Below are positions 37,225-50,100 of a stretch of 64,000 nucleotides of DNA, one piece after another; the first letter of the stretch is position 1, and each line of letters starts with the position of its first letter. The notes under the pieces were generated by a model. The model ran no database searches. It had not been told where the DNA came from and worked only from the letters and a program-made list of their open reading frames with translations. Origin of the DNA: Cytidiella melzeri (Eukaryota; Basidiomycota; Agaricomycetes; Polyporales; Irpicaceae). Location: NCBI GenBank assembly GCA_022592445.1, contig JABYQR010000076.1, positions 62,001 to 126,000 on the forward strand, in the 5' to 3' direction. The translations under genes were made by a program, and so were the position numbers.

Positions 37225-38461
37225 CTAGCCACGCTTCTGCTTCCCTCGCGGCCTTTCAAGCACTACCATCTTGTTGCCGTTCTTGTGGCCTTTGGGTCCC
37301 GGCTTGCGAGTCCGTTTCCCTTTGCACAACCAGCCCCAAACAGAACGTGGCTGCTTGTTACCCTTCGATTTACCACGTCCTCCTCCGTGCGGATGATCGC
37401 ATCTACAGAAAACGCTAAGTAACGGCAGAAGATAGAGTCTGACGTCCCACCATCACGTACCTGTTCATTGCCATACCACGGACCCGTGGACGACGGCCAA
37501 GCCAGCGATTCCTGCCAGCCTTGCCTAAGTTCCTATTCTTCCACAATCCATTGCTGACCTTTCCTATGGTAGCGACGCAATCCTGTAGTACTTTTCGAAC
37601 CTCTCCGCTCTGTAATCGTACATGCGAGTACTTTCCATCGTCTTCGTGTGCGAGCAGCGTGGCAAATGTGCCAGCTGAGCGTACAAGCATGCTACGACCG
37701 TCGGGCTTGAGATTCAAGCTATGAACAATGGTGCCGGTGGGAATGAGACGTAAGGGCAACACATTCCCGACTTTGAGAGTTTCAGTACGAAGGACACCCA
37801 ACGAGAGTGTCGCGCCACCAGTCAATTGAGTGTCGCCCGTCTCTAAGGCCTTGCCGCGAAGGGATTTCGAGTCGACAAAGCCTGGAATTCTGCCCGCCGG
37901 AATCCCTTGCCTGAAGCTCTCCACGACATCGCCAGCCCGCAGTCCCTCCGGCGCGAGGATATAGCTCCATAATTTCGTGCCGGTTGCACTTTGGACACGA
38001 CTCCTCAGCAAAGCAATATGTGCAGAACGTCCTGGGTCATACTCGATACGGACGACGTCGTGAGGACCAGGCTCCGTACGCATAAAGTCGAGAATACGAA
38101 TGCGACGTTTGTGACCGCCGCCGCGGAATCGGATCGTGATACGACCATGGTGATTACGTCCGCCTTTCTTGCGGAGGGGAGCGGTGAGTTGGCGAACTGG
38201 CCCTCCTCGATACAAGTAAGGCGACATGGGCATTTTTAGATGACGAATGGAAGGGGTGATAGGCTTGTACGTCTTGAAGCGTGTCTCCATTTGTTTGAAG
38301 GCATCGCTGATTTCTGTGGGCTTGCGCGACGTAAGACTCTCGGTAGCGAGAGTTCGTGTAAGGGCATAGGTTCGGGTAAAAATGGAGGACGAGGTCGTTG
38401 GCGAGGCTACCAAAGTTGCCCGAGAACGAAGTAAATTAGTTCCGCATCTTGCTGCGAACAT
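37225..38461 (-). CDS. Mitochondrial large-subunit ribosomal protein L2 (uL2m)
   Basis: Component of the mitochondrial ribosome peptidyl-transferase region. Two exons (38461-37461 and 37402-37225), 392 residues. The start at 38461 ([18 protein letters not shown]) gives an Arg/Ser-rich mitochondrial presequence; the longer open frame upstream overlaps the divergent RVB2 gene and is rejected. L2 hallmarks are present: [55 protein letters not shown] and, across the splice joint, [17 protein letters not shown] with the conserved HPHGGG loop of the RNA-binding C-domain. It is transcribed divergently from RVB2 with 134 bp between the start codons. Confidence 0.93.
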
Positions 38462-38595
38462 ATGTGCTGGTCGACGCCCTCGCTGTCGACGTAGCCGGTA
38501 GTGACTGGGATAGTCACCGCGACCGGCGCGTTGGACAAAATGAGAGTGATGGCGTTTGTTTGCTCGACCAAACAAACGCGTTTCTTCCTGCAGCC
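38462..38595. promoter_or_regulatory. Divergent promoter, mitochondrial L2 / RVB2, with perfect inverted repeat
   Basis: Only 134 bp separate the two start codons. At 38552-38579 there is a perfect 10-bp inverted repeat (GCGTTTGTTT, 8-nt spacer, AAACAAACGC), about 20-40 bp upstream of the RVB2 ATG. Its arms contain AAACAAAC, close to a forkhead-type core. It could be a protein-binding site or an RNA hairpin in the RVB2 leader. Confidence 0.55.
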
Positions 38596-40378
<1,783 letters not shown>

Positions 40379-41679
40379 TTACCATTGCGATACGGTGTAT
40401 TTGATGCATTGTGCGTGTCTGACTGATGTTACCGTCAATTTCCACCCTCACGCCGAATGACAAGTGATATTTCCCCTAGTCTAGACTGCACCCTTGCAAT
40501 ATCACTTGGCGCATCCTCAACTGCCATCAGGACGATGTCAAGCAGTTCTTGAAGTGTAACAATCAAACGCTGACATTGTCCGCTGTCTTCACCTTCGAGA
40601 GTCCAACAAGGGCTGGAAGGTTTGTATCAGATTTGCGCATATGATGCTGTTGATCACATCCTCAGACTGCATGAGGAAGAACTTTGGCTCGTCGGGGACA
40701 TGTTGTCGGCCAGATGTTTACCCATCCTCAGGCTGTCAGTTCAGCTCGGCGTAGATTCCTTATTGGTGCCTGCTTGGACTAGTTTGTTGCAATTTTCTGA
40801 GCTATGGAAAATAGGAAACAACAGCAGCCTCCTTCATTCCACGGCGTAACCTTGCATCTATCTCGAGGGTTGCCGTGGAAGATGTCCTGCAGCTGTTCAT
40901 CGGCAGGTAAGCAGCATGATGAGGCATACAATGTTGCGCATGCGCCGGTAGTAGAGCTGCAGGAAGGGACGGTTGGTAAACAAGGTCGGCACCTCAACTA
41001 GGCTTTTATCTCTCACACCTTCAGCTTGTGTTTGTCTGCGTCATCGAGGTATCAACCATGGGACGAGCACAGCTTGTCCAATAAGACGCGTGTCCCGCTG
41101 CGGTGGGTGGGTGGGCGAGGGAAAATCTCCCTCTTTATAGGCACAACTCCGTCTCCGCTGGATGGGGGTCTTGTAGCAGTGGTCCCAGGCCCTTGACAGG
41201 TTTTTCCGCTGCGTCGTTCGTTAGGCTAAACGTCGCAGATTGGCCTCGCTCGATTCATATGGCGCCAGTGTTCTCTAAGCGAGGTCACAAAGGGCATTAC
41301 TCCGGCTTCCGACCTCGACTGCTTCTGACACAGCATGGCATTTGGTCAGGCCGACCGCTGTGTTGACACCCGAGACCTCTTGATAATGGTGAGCCCAGGT
41401 TCTCTCGTTATCCGGTGCTGCATGAAGCGCGTGTAGGTGTCCTCTTGACCAACGGCCCAGCATGACCCGGATGGATACGATGGTCCATTGGAGTGCCTAC
41501 GTGTAGAAAGTCCGTAAGTTCTTGACATGGTCCGGCCCGCGCCACTCTGACTCTCGTATAATACAGAGCGATTTATCCGTTGCTCATCCTCCCAAGTTCC
41601 GCCAACCAACCGAATCCCACCAAGATTATCCGCACGATACACTCGCGAACATGGTGAGCTGCGCTGCTCTGCTCTGTCC
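40379..41679. other. Intergenic region right of RVB2
   Basis: About 1.3 kb with no supported gene. Frames at 40622-40849 and 41103-41366 have no motif. The sequence changes here from dense housekeeping genes to the rearranged, transposon-rich block. Confidence 0.4.
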
Positions 41680-42139
41680 GCCACAGCGAGGTGACGTACA
41701 ACTGTCAGACTACCGCACAGAAGGACCAATTTCGGTCGCTCAAGAACGTCGTCAACTCGAAGCTCACTTCGTCACTCAAATCGGTATGTCTTGATTTCTG
41801 TTCTATGCTGGTTCACTCGAGGGCTGATTGAGGATTGGCCGTATAGCGACGTCAAGCGCAATTTTCTAGACGTGCTTTGATCACACCGTCAGCCACTCAA
41901 TCCGAATGTAGCACGCTGGTAAGATATTTCAGTTTAGGGAACATGAATTGGTGCTAATGTCGTCGCCAGGTTGACTTCTCCCTCGACTACCTCGCGGACA
42001 ATGTTGACTGTGAGGGAACCGACGAGTCTTTCCTCGAAGCAGACAACTCTGCTTGGGGCCATAGCCGACGATCTCAGGCGTCAGCTTCGCGATTCCAACC
42101 TTCTAACAGCACGCCAGAGCGTCACGAGACCGCACAGGT
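41680..42139 (+). CDS. Possible gene fragment, unknown
   Basis: Three segments join in one frame through plausible introns. About 41690-41782 reads EVTYNCQTTAQKDQFRSLKN and ends before GTATGT. About 41848-41921 reads RRQAQFSRRALITPSATQSE and ends before GTAAGA. 41971-42138 reads VDFSLDYLADNVDCEGTDES and ends in HETAQ before GTAAGC. A start codon and the 3' exons are not found: the sequence beyond 42183 is a decayed copy of another gene. It is either a real gene broken by that rearrangement or a relic. No family recognised. Confidence 0.3.
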
Positions 42140-42182
42140 AAGCAGATCAGTCATTCATCAGGCATCAACTCACAGTAGGCGT

Positions 42183-42733
42183 ATAGATGCTTGATGCAGA
42201 TGACAGAGCGTGGAATGGATCAAAGCAGAACAAGTCGTTGCCAACTCGTATTCTCCACGCCTTAGCGGGCCAATGAGTCGATTACTTCGAATGCCGAATG
42301 CAAGACGCACAATCTGCACATTATTTATGTAATCTACAGCTGCGGTTAATGAATGTGCTGTCACCTTGCGTCCAGAGAAACAGAGGAAAGAAAGACGGTC
42401 TCGTGAGGAAGCTTATTCGAGTGCTATGGAGCAGTCTGTGCCTTAGCTGAATTCCTGTTTCGCCAGTCGCTTGGTCCTTTTGCCTAATGGCGTCAGCATG
42501 CTGTCACCCAGCAGCGTCTTGCCCATCCCTCGCACCGACTTGACTTTCCTCCTTTCACTTACCAGCAGCATCTCTACGAGCAATTCTGACAATCGACGAG
42601 TATGTGTGACTGAAGTGAAGCCGCTTATCAAATGGGAGTTGCGCACTGTTGTCAAAGTAGACTCATCTGACTCCAAGCCATCTCCCTTGTCCTTCAATGA
42701 ACGGTCTGCCTCCCTCTCGGCTCGCTTCTAGAC
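42183..42733 (-). pseudogene. Decayed partial copy of the RS-rich protein gene
   Basis: Collinear with 57368-57948 at clearly recognisable identity, starting at TAGATGCTTGATGCAGATGACAG and covering the 3' flank, last exon, last intron and the end of exon 5 of the minus-strand RS-protein gene at 57600-58780. The minus-strand frame still reads KRAEREADRSLKDKGDG and SDESTLTT, then decays. No 5' half is present. Orientation relative to the window is the same as in the intact copy. Confidence 0.8.
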
Positions 42734-43019
42734 CTCACAGCTTTCCGGCCTTCTGAAAAGCTCACAAGTGCACAGGTTCTGCCTTAGGAGTCGTGGGGCT
42801 CGCGGAACAGTCGTTGTTTTGTCAACATAAAACTAGAGATGGATAGGAAGCCACGGCTATCAGGTGCTCTATCCCGACTTCACTCTTCTTCGGTTCAATT
42901 CTTGAAAATTGCTCAGGTACTGCAGAGAGCGAGTAAGGACCACGTCACTGCCGGGATGAATCTGAGTCCTCCTCGAAAAGGGGAAGTTGTTCCGCCTCCC
43001 TAGTGCCAATAAAATCGCG

Positions 43020-43140
43020 CCTGCGTGGTCATTCCAGGATGCAGCGAACGGATTATCCGCCATCCTACCGTCATATGGCAAGAAGAGTTACTTCCTCAAG
43101 ACATTGTTACTATGCTTCCGTATAGGAATGGGCCGATCCA
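43020..43140 (+). pseudogene. Decayed fragment of the F-box gene 3' end
   Basis: The stretch starting CATTCCAGGATGCAG and ending near CGATCCAAAG aligns over about 115 bp to 56971-57085, which encodes VVIPGYSGRIVRRATVLRQE near the C-terminus of the F-box protein at 55240-57140; by eye about two thirds of bases match. It lies directly right of the RS-protein fragment, whereas in the intact locus the F-box gene is left of it. Confidence 0.65.
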
Positions 43141-43751
43141 AAGCCAATGTTCGTAATCGCAGGCGAGCCATGGGTTGCCTACGCCCACTATGTGAGTCGG
43201 CAGGCTGGTCGCTGCACCACGAGAGATCTCATACAGTATCTGAAGGCTCACAACCCAATAAATCAATGATGCCACATACTGCAAGTGCGAAACTGACAGA
43301 CCTGGGGCTGTGGCTCGTGTTGGAGTAAAGGGAGGTTGTACCGTTGGGAAAATGAGTCTGCATTTGTTGTTCAGCGTAGCATCTTCCGCAAAACACAACG
43401 ATTCCTGTTGTTGAGACGTACCGAAGCGATACCAGAACCCTTTAAAGTGTAAAACAGGAGACCTCAACGACTTTGACATCTAGCAACTAAGATGTGACTA
43501 ATCATAACGGAGTCGACCGCTGTGGTGACCACTACGTAAGCCTTCGTTGCAAGCAATTAAGCCGTGGCAGACTTACCTTAAGGTGGGGCTACAGCTGGTT
43601 TGTACCAATGTCGTCTGTACTTGCGCCAGTGTCTGCAAGGCTGGACTGGGAGCGCGCTGCTTCCAGGTTATAATGGACGTTTTTTCGATACTTCGCGACC
43701 AAGTCCGCAGCAGTCTTCACTTGCTCGTTTGCACGGACAGTTTCCTTAGGC

Positions 43752-44035
43752 ATGTGTCGCTCGCATCTTCATCTGTCTTGTCCTGTGAATACTCACCTCG
43801 AGACAATGGTTCAGCTCAACGATCGCCTCCGTGAATCTGTCCTGTTCCGAGTCGGATTTCAGCACAAAGCTCGACAGTCAGAATACAAACTCACTGCGTT
43901 CTTCACAATTCGCTGCAGCAGCACGGTCTGGCGTTCTGCGTGGGGATTATCCATGGGTGAGAGGCTAGCATGGGTGCCAACTCGAACGAACAAACAAATG
44001 ACTTTATTGATGCCGCTCGTTGAAGCGCCGATATT
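43752..44035 (+). pseudogene. Open frame interrupted by the LINE insertion
   Basis: A plus-strand frame open from 43752 runs to the left target-duplication copy (44022-44035). If the LINE and one duplication copy are removed, the same frame continues without a stop through 50115-50236 with the Leu-rich sequence LLNLLETLNLNFLVVRVLEL and ends at a TAA formed just beyond the empty Harbinger site. Whether this ever was a gene is unclear; no family is recognised and the first part looks poorly protein-like. Confidence 0.3.
44022..44035. repeat. Target-site duplication of the LINE, left copy
   Basis: GAAGCGCCGATATT, identical to 50101-50114, directly borders the 5' end of the LINE. Confidence 0.9.
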
Positions 44036-44231
44036 CGACACTTCTTGAACCCGTACCACCACCACTAGGAAAATTCCCACGCTTAAGCACAACGCTCTCC
44101 TCGCCACCATTCCCCCTCCCCTCTCCCTTAATCGCTCGTGTTCGCCTTTAACTGCTCTATACATACATATATTCCTTAAATCTCGCGTTATTAGCTTACA
44201 TCGTTAAAAGTCTCGGCCCCTTTAATACATC

Positions 44232-46070
44232 ATGTCTGGCGTCACACCAGACGCGGATATGGCCTTACTCCCATCCCAGCAATCTCTCGAATACCTCACG
44301 CCGCCGCCTCTGGATTGTCAAGCTGAGTGTAATCAGCCGATAGTCCATGAGACACCTGCTGTCGCATATCACAATCCCTCTCAGATTGCTCCAGCTAACT
44401 ATGCCTCTCATCCACCTCAACCCGACCAGTCTGGACCGCTCACTATAGAGGGCGACGAAGACTTATGGGGGGACGATGTCTCCCCGGAGGCTCCTTACAA
44501 CGCATTCCTACCCTACGAAAGTGAAAGCCAGATAAGCGAATCGCTTCCTGCTTTTGCAGCCACCCTGTCCACTCTCGCGGCCTTCTTGACTGAGCCTATG
44601 GTCATGCACCGCATTCAAGACCTCGCAAGGCAACCTAAGGCCTTTGACAACACCATCCTACCCATCTTCAACAATTTACGAAGCCTTGTCAACCAATGGA
44701 ACAACACCGTCGACGACGAGCTGTCGATCAAGCGGTCGGTCTCCGCCCCATCTCCTCGCATCGTCTCAACTGGAAACACGCCTCTTGTCTCATCCCCCAT
44801 GACGCACGCAACACATACAACACAGCCCGCGCATATGCTAGGCACTGTCCAAAGGCCATTCCGAGCTGGAGGGACGCCAACGCATCACACGACTCAGACG
44901 ACGTTCCCGGTCGCCGCTGCTCAGAGAACCCCTCCTCCCATTCCCATTGCCAATCGACCGGCTCCCTCGTACGCCCAGGTCGTCAAGTCACGTCCAGTCA
45001 ACACACTTCTCAACATTACATCGGCTCTTGCCTCTGCCATGCCCGACGCTCCTGCTGAGGCTGTACTCTCCATGGCCACCAAATTAGTGCCGAGACCTCC
45101 TAGCAATCGGGCCGTTCCTCGACACGCCCCACGAAACGCATCCAAAGTCATCACGGTGAAGCCGTCTGGTGGCAACGTCACCGTGTCGGAAATCCCCAAT
45201 GACCAACAACTTCTCAGCTCGTTCTCGCGTGTGTACGAGGAGGCCAAGATGACTGGTCGTGTGCCTCACGACGCACCGAGTGTCCTCTTTGTGAGGTGGA
45301 TCAACAATTCCCTCCAGTTACGATTCCGCACCTCGCCTTGCGATGGCACCGAGGCGGTCATTGAATCCTTTTGGCGATCTTGCAGGGGCTTGAGCAATGC
45401 CACCCCGATCTGCTCTAAGTTCCGCTTCCGCAACGGTGTGCTATACCGTCGCGTTCCCTTTTCTGACCCGACTATTGCTTCATCTGACGAGTCAATCCAA
45501 CAGATCAAAGAGACCCTCCTTAGCCAATATGCATGGGAAGGAGTCACCATGATTGGCAACCCGCGTGTTCAGATCACCGAAGGTTCGTCCTTCGGAACAG
45601 TCTTTGTTGACTTCTACGACAGCTCCACTTCGCGCTACATGCGTCAAGTTATGCGGCAAGTGGTTCACCTGAACGGTGCTACATGCCGGGCCATTCAAGC
45701 ACAGAACTTTCGACCGGCCACCCCGCGCTGTGCCATCTGCCAGCGATGGGGGCATCCTGCAGACATTTGCCACTCACAGGTGGTAAGATGCCCTGTCTGT
45801 GCACAGCCTCACGACAAGCGCAACCACGACCACCTAGCCCCTCATGCTCCCACCAAATGCTTCAATTGCGGTGAGTCCCATCGGGCTGATTCCGCTGATT
45901 GCTCATTCTTCCAGCACCGACGCGAACGCGAATGGATTCAAAATCACCAACCACTCTCGCAAGCTGCCCAGCGCGTACCACATAATGACCTCCGCCAGGG
46001 TATAAGATCCAGGCAGACCACCCGTACAGGCATGGGGCGACAAGGCCCTAGCCTCGGTCAATCAACCTGA
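44232..46070 (+). CDS. LINE ORF1, gag-like nucleic-acid-binding protein
   Basis: Single open frame of 612 residues with no disruption. The N-terminal half is Pro/Thr/Ser-rich; a more ordered region around residues 300-510 (VLFVRWINNSLQLRFRTSPC, QITEGSSFGTVFVDFYDS) probably forms the RNA-binding core. Zinc knuckles are near the C-terminus: CAICQRWGHPADIC (CCHC), CPVCAQPHDKRNH and CFNCGESHRADSADC. The product should coat the LINE RNA. It ends 11 bp before the ORF2 ATG, so ORF2 would need reinitiation or a similar mechanism. Confidence 0.9.
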   Translation: MSGVTPDADMALLPSQQSLEYLTPPPLDCQAECNQPIVHETPAVAYHNPSQIAPANYASHPPQPDQSGPLTIEGDEDLWGDDVSPEAPYNAFLPYESESQISESLPAFAATLSTLAAFLTEPMVMHRIQDLARQPKAFDNTILPIFNNLRSLVNQWNNTVDDELSIKRSVSAPSPRIVSTGNTPLVSSPMTHATHTTQPAHMLGTVQRPFRAGGTPTHHTTQTTFPVAAAQRTPPPIPIANRPAPSYAQVVKSRPVNTLLNITSALASAMPDAPAEAVLSMATKLVPRPPSNRAVPRHAPRNASKVITVKPSGGNVTVSEIPNDQQLLSSFSRVYEEAKMTGRVPHDAPSVLFVRWINNSLQLRFRTSPCDGTEAVIESFWRSCRGLSNATPICSKFRFRNGVLYRRVPFSDPTIASSDESIQQIKETLLSQYAWEGVTMIGNPRVQITEGSSFGTVFVDFYDSSTSRYMRQVMRQVVHLNGATCRAIQAQNFRPATPRCAICQRWGHPADICHSQVVRCPVCAQPHDKRNHDHLAPHAPTKCFNCGESHRADSADCSFFQHRREREWIQNHQPLSQAAQRVPHNDLRQGIRSRQTTRTGMGRQGPSLGQST

Positions 46071-46081
46071 ATATCATCCTC

Positions 46082-49000
46082 ATGATCCCTGACACAAGGA
46101 GCACTTTCCGGGTAATCTCTTATAACGCAAACCATACAGCTAACAACACTGCAGCTGTGCTGCAGCATTTCATTCAAGCTGACGCCATTCTCATTCAGGA
46201 GCCTTCGTATTCGGTGCTCAAACAAACCCCCTCTCCCACAAACCCTCTCGGTGATGAGTTCTTTGGAACTCAAGCCCAACCGGCAGACTGGCTTCTTCTA
46301 GAAGTCAGCGACATCCGACAAGCAAGGGTAGCCTGCTATGTAAATCGCAGGTGGGCTGGATCCAACCCACGCACTCGCCACGACATCATTTCGCACCCCC
46401 ACCTACTGTGTTTCTCTCTTTCCTTTGGCCACACTGAACGCTTCTTCCTCAACGTCTACAGTCACCCTAACACCCATGACGCCACTCATACCCTGCTCTC
46501 TGCACACCATCTTCCCGCCTTCACCCTGGTTGCAGGTGACTTCAACCTCCACCACATGCTCTGGGAATCGGGGCGACGCGACGATCGTCACGCCCAGGAG
46601 GTCATCAACTTTATGCCGGACATAAATGTGTCCTTGCTGAATGCTCCAGACGTCTTCACGCACTTCCCTCATTGGTGCGGATTGATGCCCTCAGTCATCG
46701 ACCTGGCTTGGATTGACTCGGCGATGGTCAATCATCCTCTCTCTGCCCTCACCATTGATGCTGACATGCGCATGGGATCCGACCATGCCATTCTTGCCAT
46801 TGACATCCCTACAGTCCCAGAGTACACAGCTCTCCCGCGCATAGTCCCAAACTCAGATGCTGAGACGGACTTTATCCTCGACATTATTGAGGCCGCACGT
46901 ATGCGCACCCAAGATTCCCTCTCCTCTTCCAATGATGTTGACCGCTTGCTCACAATGCTCTTTAATTCTGTACAGGAAGCTTTTGAAAAACATGCTACTA
47001 CTCCCCGTATCTCAAGCCACTCCAAACCGTGGTGGAACGAGGAATGTCGAGAGACGCTCAGCACGTTTCGCCAATCTGGCTTGCAGGAGGATCGTTGGGC
47101 CTTCTTCCGAGCAGTGCGAATGGCCAAGCGCCAATACTTCGATGGCGTAATTGCTGAAATGACAGCGAAAAAGTGAGTGTGGGACCTCACTGCATGGTCC
47201 AAACCACGACTGATCTCAATGCTGTCCCACATCAAGGGAAGCGATGGAGCCACACTTTCCACCTTTGACGATTTTGTTAGGGGATGCTCTGCACAGTTTT
47301 ACTCTGCACGGGAACGTGCAGTCGATCTGTCCATAGTTAATGTCCTCGAGCAGCGGGACATACGACCGTTTCTACCATTCTCGCAGCAAGAATTGAGGGA
47401 GTGTCTCGCATCAACCTCCTCTCGCTCCGCGCCAGGACCAGATCACCTTACGTGGTCAATGATCAAGACGCTCGTGGCTGAACGCGAGATTGAAACGTAC
47501 CTCTTATCTCTCTTCAATGCATGCATTACTAATGGTTTTTGGCCCTCACAGTTCAAGTCGTCAGTTACAGTGGTCATACCCAAGCCCAAGAAAACAGACT
47601 ACACGGTACTGAAGGTGTATCGTCCAATTGTCCTTCTCAGTTGCATGGGCAAATTGTTGGAAAAATTGATTGCCAACCGCATGCAATACGACTGCGTGCG
47701 ACACCAGCTCCTGCATCCATCCCAGTGCGGCGGCATTCGTCACCACTCCACAGACGACGCCGGCCTCCTACTTGTCCACCACCTTAGAGCTGCACGAGCG
47801 GCTGGCCTGCATTCCTCTTGTCTCGCCATGGACATCGCCCAGTTCTTCCCCTCCATCAATCACCAACTCCTAGTTGCCATCCTCCAGCGGCTAGGCTTCC
47901 ACCCCTCGCTGTGCCAACTTGTGGCCACATATCTTGCCAATCGTACCACTCAATTCCGGTGGGCAGAGCAATTGTCTGGCCCGGTTAGCTGCGCCGTTGG
48001 CGTAGGCCAGGGCTCATGCCTCTCCCCTACGTTCTCCGCTTTAGCCATCACCCCTGCACTTTTCGTCATCTCCAACTTTTTGCCGATTCCAAATTCCACC
48101 CTCCGCTCGCTCCTTCTCTTCTTCGTCGACGACGGCACTCTCGCGATTTCTTCTGATTCTTTAGGTACAAACATTTTCCTTCTTAAGAACCTATACCTCC
48201 GCATCACAGAAACTTTTACTCGTATTGGCATTGTTCTTGAACTTGATAAACTTGAACTCGCCCACTTCCCACTACCCAAATACCACGGACCTTTACCTTC
48301 TCTTACTGTCACCATCAACGATTCATCCATAACACTTCCTCCCAAACGCATTTGGCGTTATCTTGGTTTTTTCTTCGACTCCCAACTTAAATTTCAGTAT
48401 CACGTTCGATTTTACGCTACAAAGGCTCTCAGCACCGTCCGCAGATACCCCATGTTAGGGAATTCCAATCGTGGCCTCGCTCCAATGCAGAAACGCCTCC
48501 TATACATCTCTTGTGTTCGCCCCATCCTCACATACGGTTTTCGCCTTTGGTTCAATCCTCGCAAACCCCAGAAGACCCTCATCTCGTTGCTGTCACACGC
48601 CCAATCAACTGCCGCAAGGTGGATATTGGGCGCATTCCGTACATCCCCCATCGGCGGGATGGAAATACTCGCTGGCCTCCTGCCGATCCGCCTTCACCTC
48701 CGAAAACTTTTCGACACGTCCGTTCTCCGCACCCAATGTCTCCCTTCTAGTCACCTTGTCACTGTCACGGCCAATCCCAACGCCGTTCGCAATCGCTCCC
48801 ATTCTGTCGGATTTCCCATTCACAACATCCTGCCGCACTCATCATTGCCTCTTCAAATCCATCATCAATCCTCCACCCCCAACCTCGAGCCAATCAGTCA
48901 TTCACATCCTGAGCTACAGCCCGGAAATAGAGTATTAGACGTTTTTGCCTCACGTATTTCATTTAATCTTGACCATCCTAAAAAATCATCTGACGCTTTT

Positions 49001-49933
49001 AAATCTTGGCTAGATAGTAAACAAACCTTTATTCGACGCTTAGCTTCCTCCCCTTTAACCACTTTTGCCTTCTCTGACGGGTCAGCGCGAACAGGAAACC
49101 CGGATGTCGCCGCCGCCGCCTACTGAGTGTATGTTGGACGCGCCCTCATTGCCTCAAGGGCTTTCACCTACTCAAACGCCACGTCCTTCGACGCCGAACT
49201 TCTCGCCCTCGCGGCGTGCATTGCGCGTGGCATCAACACCACCACCACCGACCTTCACATCTTCTGCGACAGCGAAGCCGCCATGAAATCCCTTCTTAAA
49301 GTGGAACCACACTCCGCTCAGGCCATCTCCATTGGCATCTCCAATCGACTACGCGCATGGTTCACGGTGAACCCCGCAGCTCACCTCCATCTCCACTGGT
49401 GCCCAGGGCACGTCGGTGTCAAGCAAAACGAGTTGGTGGACCAGCAAGCTCGGGCAGCGCTGGATAACCCGAATCCCATCCCATTCACCTCGGTCGCATG
49501 GACCAGGAAGACAGCCAAAGGCCGCGCAGTCGCTGCGTGGGCGAATATGTGCCAACACCCCGCATATCGGGGGCGCAATTTCCTATGTGGTCGAAAGCCG
49601 ATCATACCTACCACCCACAAAGGAGGAAAGTTGCTCGCACGCTTCACCACCAACAGCCTAGCAGCTCGAGCAGCCCGGGCCATATTGAACCATGCTCCCA
49701 CCGGAGAGTATCGACACTGATTCTTTCCGAACGAGGCAACCCGCTGCGATCAATGCACCGTCTTTCACTCGCGCACACATATCATCAACCAATGCACTCG
49801 GTATCGCCGGCCGCGGCGCAACTTCCTGGAGTTTCTCAAAAACTCGTCTGACCCCGACCCTGCGCTTCACTCCTTTCTTCTTGAGAACCCCCTCGCATTT
49901 ACCTTCGATCACGCTCCTCACAATCATGGATAA
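46082..49933 (+). pseudogene. LINE ORF2: endonuclease, reverse transcriptase, RNase H, with three in-frame TGA
   Basis: One continuous frame of 1283 codons interrupted only by TGA at 47174-47176, 49124-49126 and 49718-49720. Endonuclease (about residues 1-230): VISYNANHT, ILIQEPSY, LVAGDFNLHH, SDHAILAIDI. Reverse transcriptase (about 450-750): YRPIVLLSCMGKLLEKLIAN, SCLAMDIAQFFPSINH, GVGQGSCLSP, and the catalytic LLFFVDDGTL. RNase H (about 1000-1130): FSDGSART, FDAELLALAA, FCDSEAAMKS, ELVDQQA, so the four acidic residues are kept, but the second TGA cuts into this domain. The third TGA precedes a cysteine/histidine tail (RCDQCTVFHSRTHIINQCTR). No frameshift occurs. Confidence 0.9.
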
Positions 49934-50074
49934 TCATTGAGTTGGTAGTGTACATCCAATGCGCGTCGCGCGCGTCTTGACTTCAACGTCTTCCTGTCAC
50001 GCGTACTCTACTATGTGTATAGTCCTACAGTTTGTTTCGTCTCTGGCTCTGCCGACGGTTAATAACAATGATTC

Positions 50075-50100
50075 AAAAAAAAAAAAAAAAAAAAAAAAAA
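50075..50100 (+). repeat. Poly(A) tail of the LINE
   Basis: Twenty-six consecutive A immediately before the right target-site duplication. Confidence 0.95.

Larger units (their letters stand above)
44036..50100 (+). mobile_element. Full-length Tad1-like LINE retrotransposon
   Basis: A 6065-bp non-LTR retrotransposon bounded by a perfect 14-bp target-site duplication (44022-44035 and 50101-50114) and ending in 26 A residues (50075-50100). The order is a 5' UTR of about 195 bp, ORF1 with zinc knuckles, a 12-bp gap, ORF2 with AP endonuclease, reverse transcriptase and RNase H, and a 3' UTR of about 140 bp. RNase H downstream of RT plus a gag-like ORF1 with knuckles fits the Tad1 clade common in fungi. 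The perfect duplication and lack of indels show a recent insertion; three TGA codons in ORF2 make it non-functional if translated normally. Confidence 0.93.

Noticed and set aside
41522..41794. Plus-strand frame MTWSGPRHSDSRIIQ as start of the gene fragment at 41.7 kb
   Set aside because: Its frame does not continue into the following exon-like blocks (it meets a stop after the splice joint); a different frame does.
43096..43479. Minus-strand frame of 127 codons
   Set aside because: It runs antisense over the decayed F-box fragment and shows no family features.
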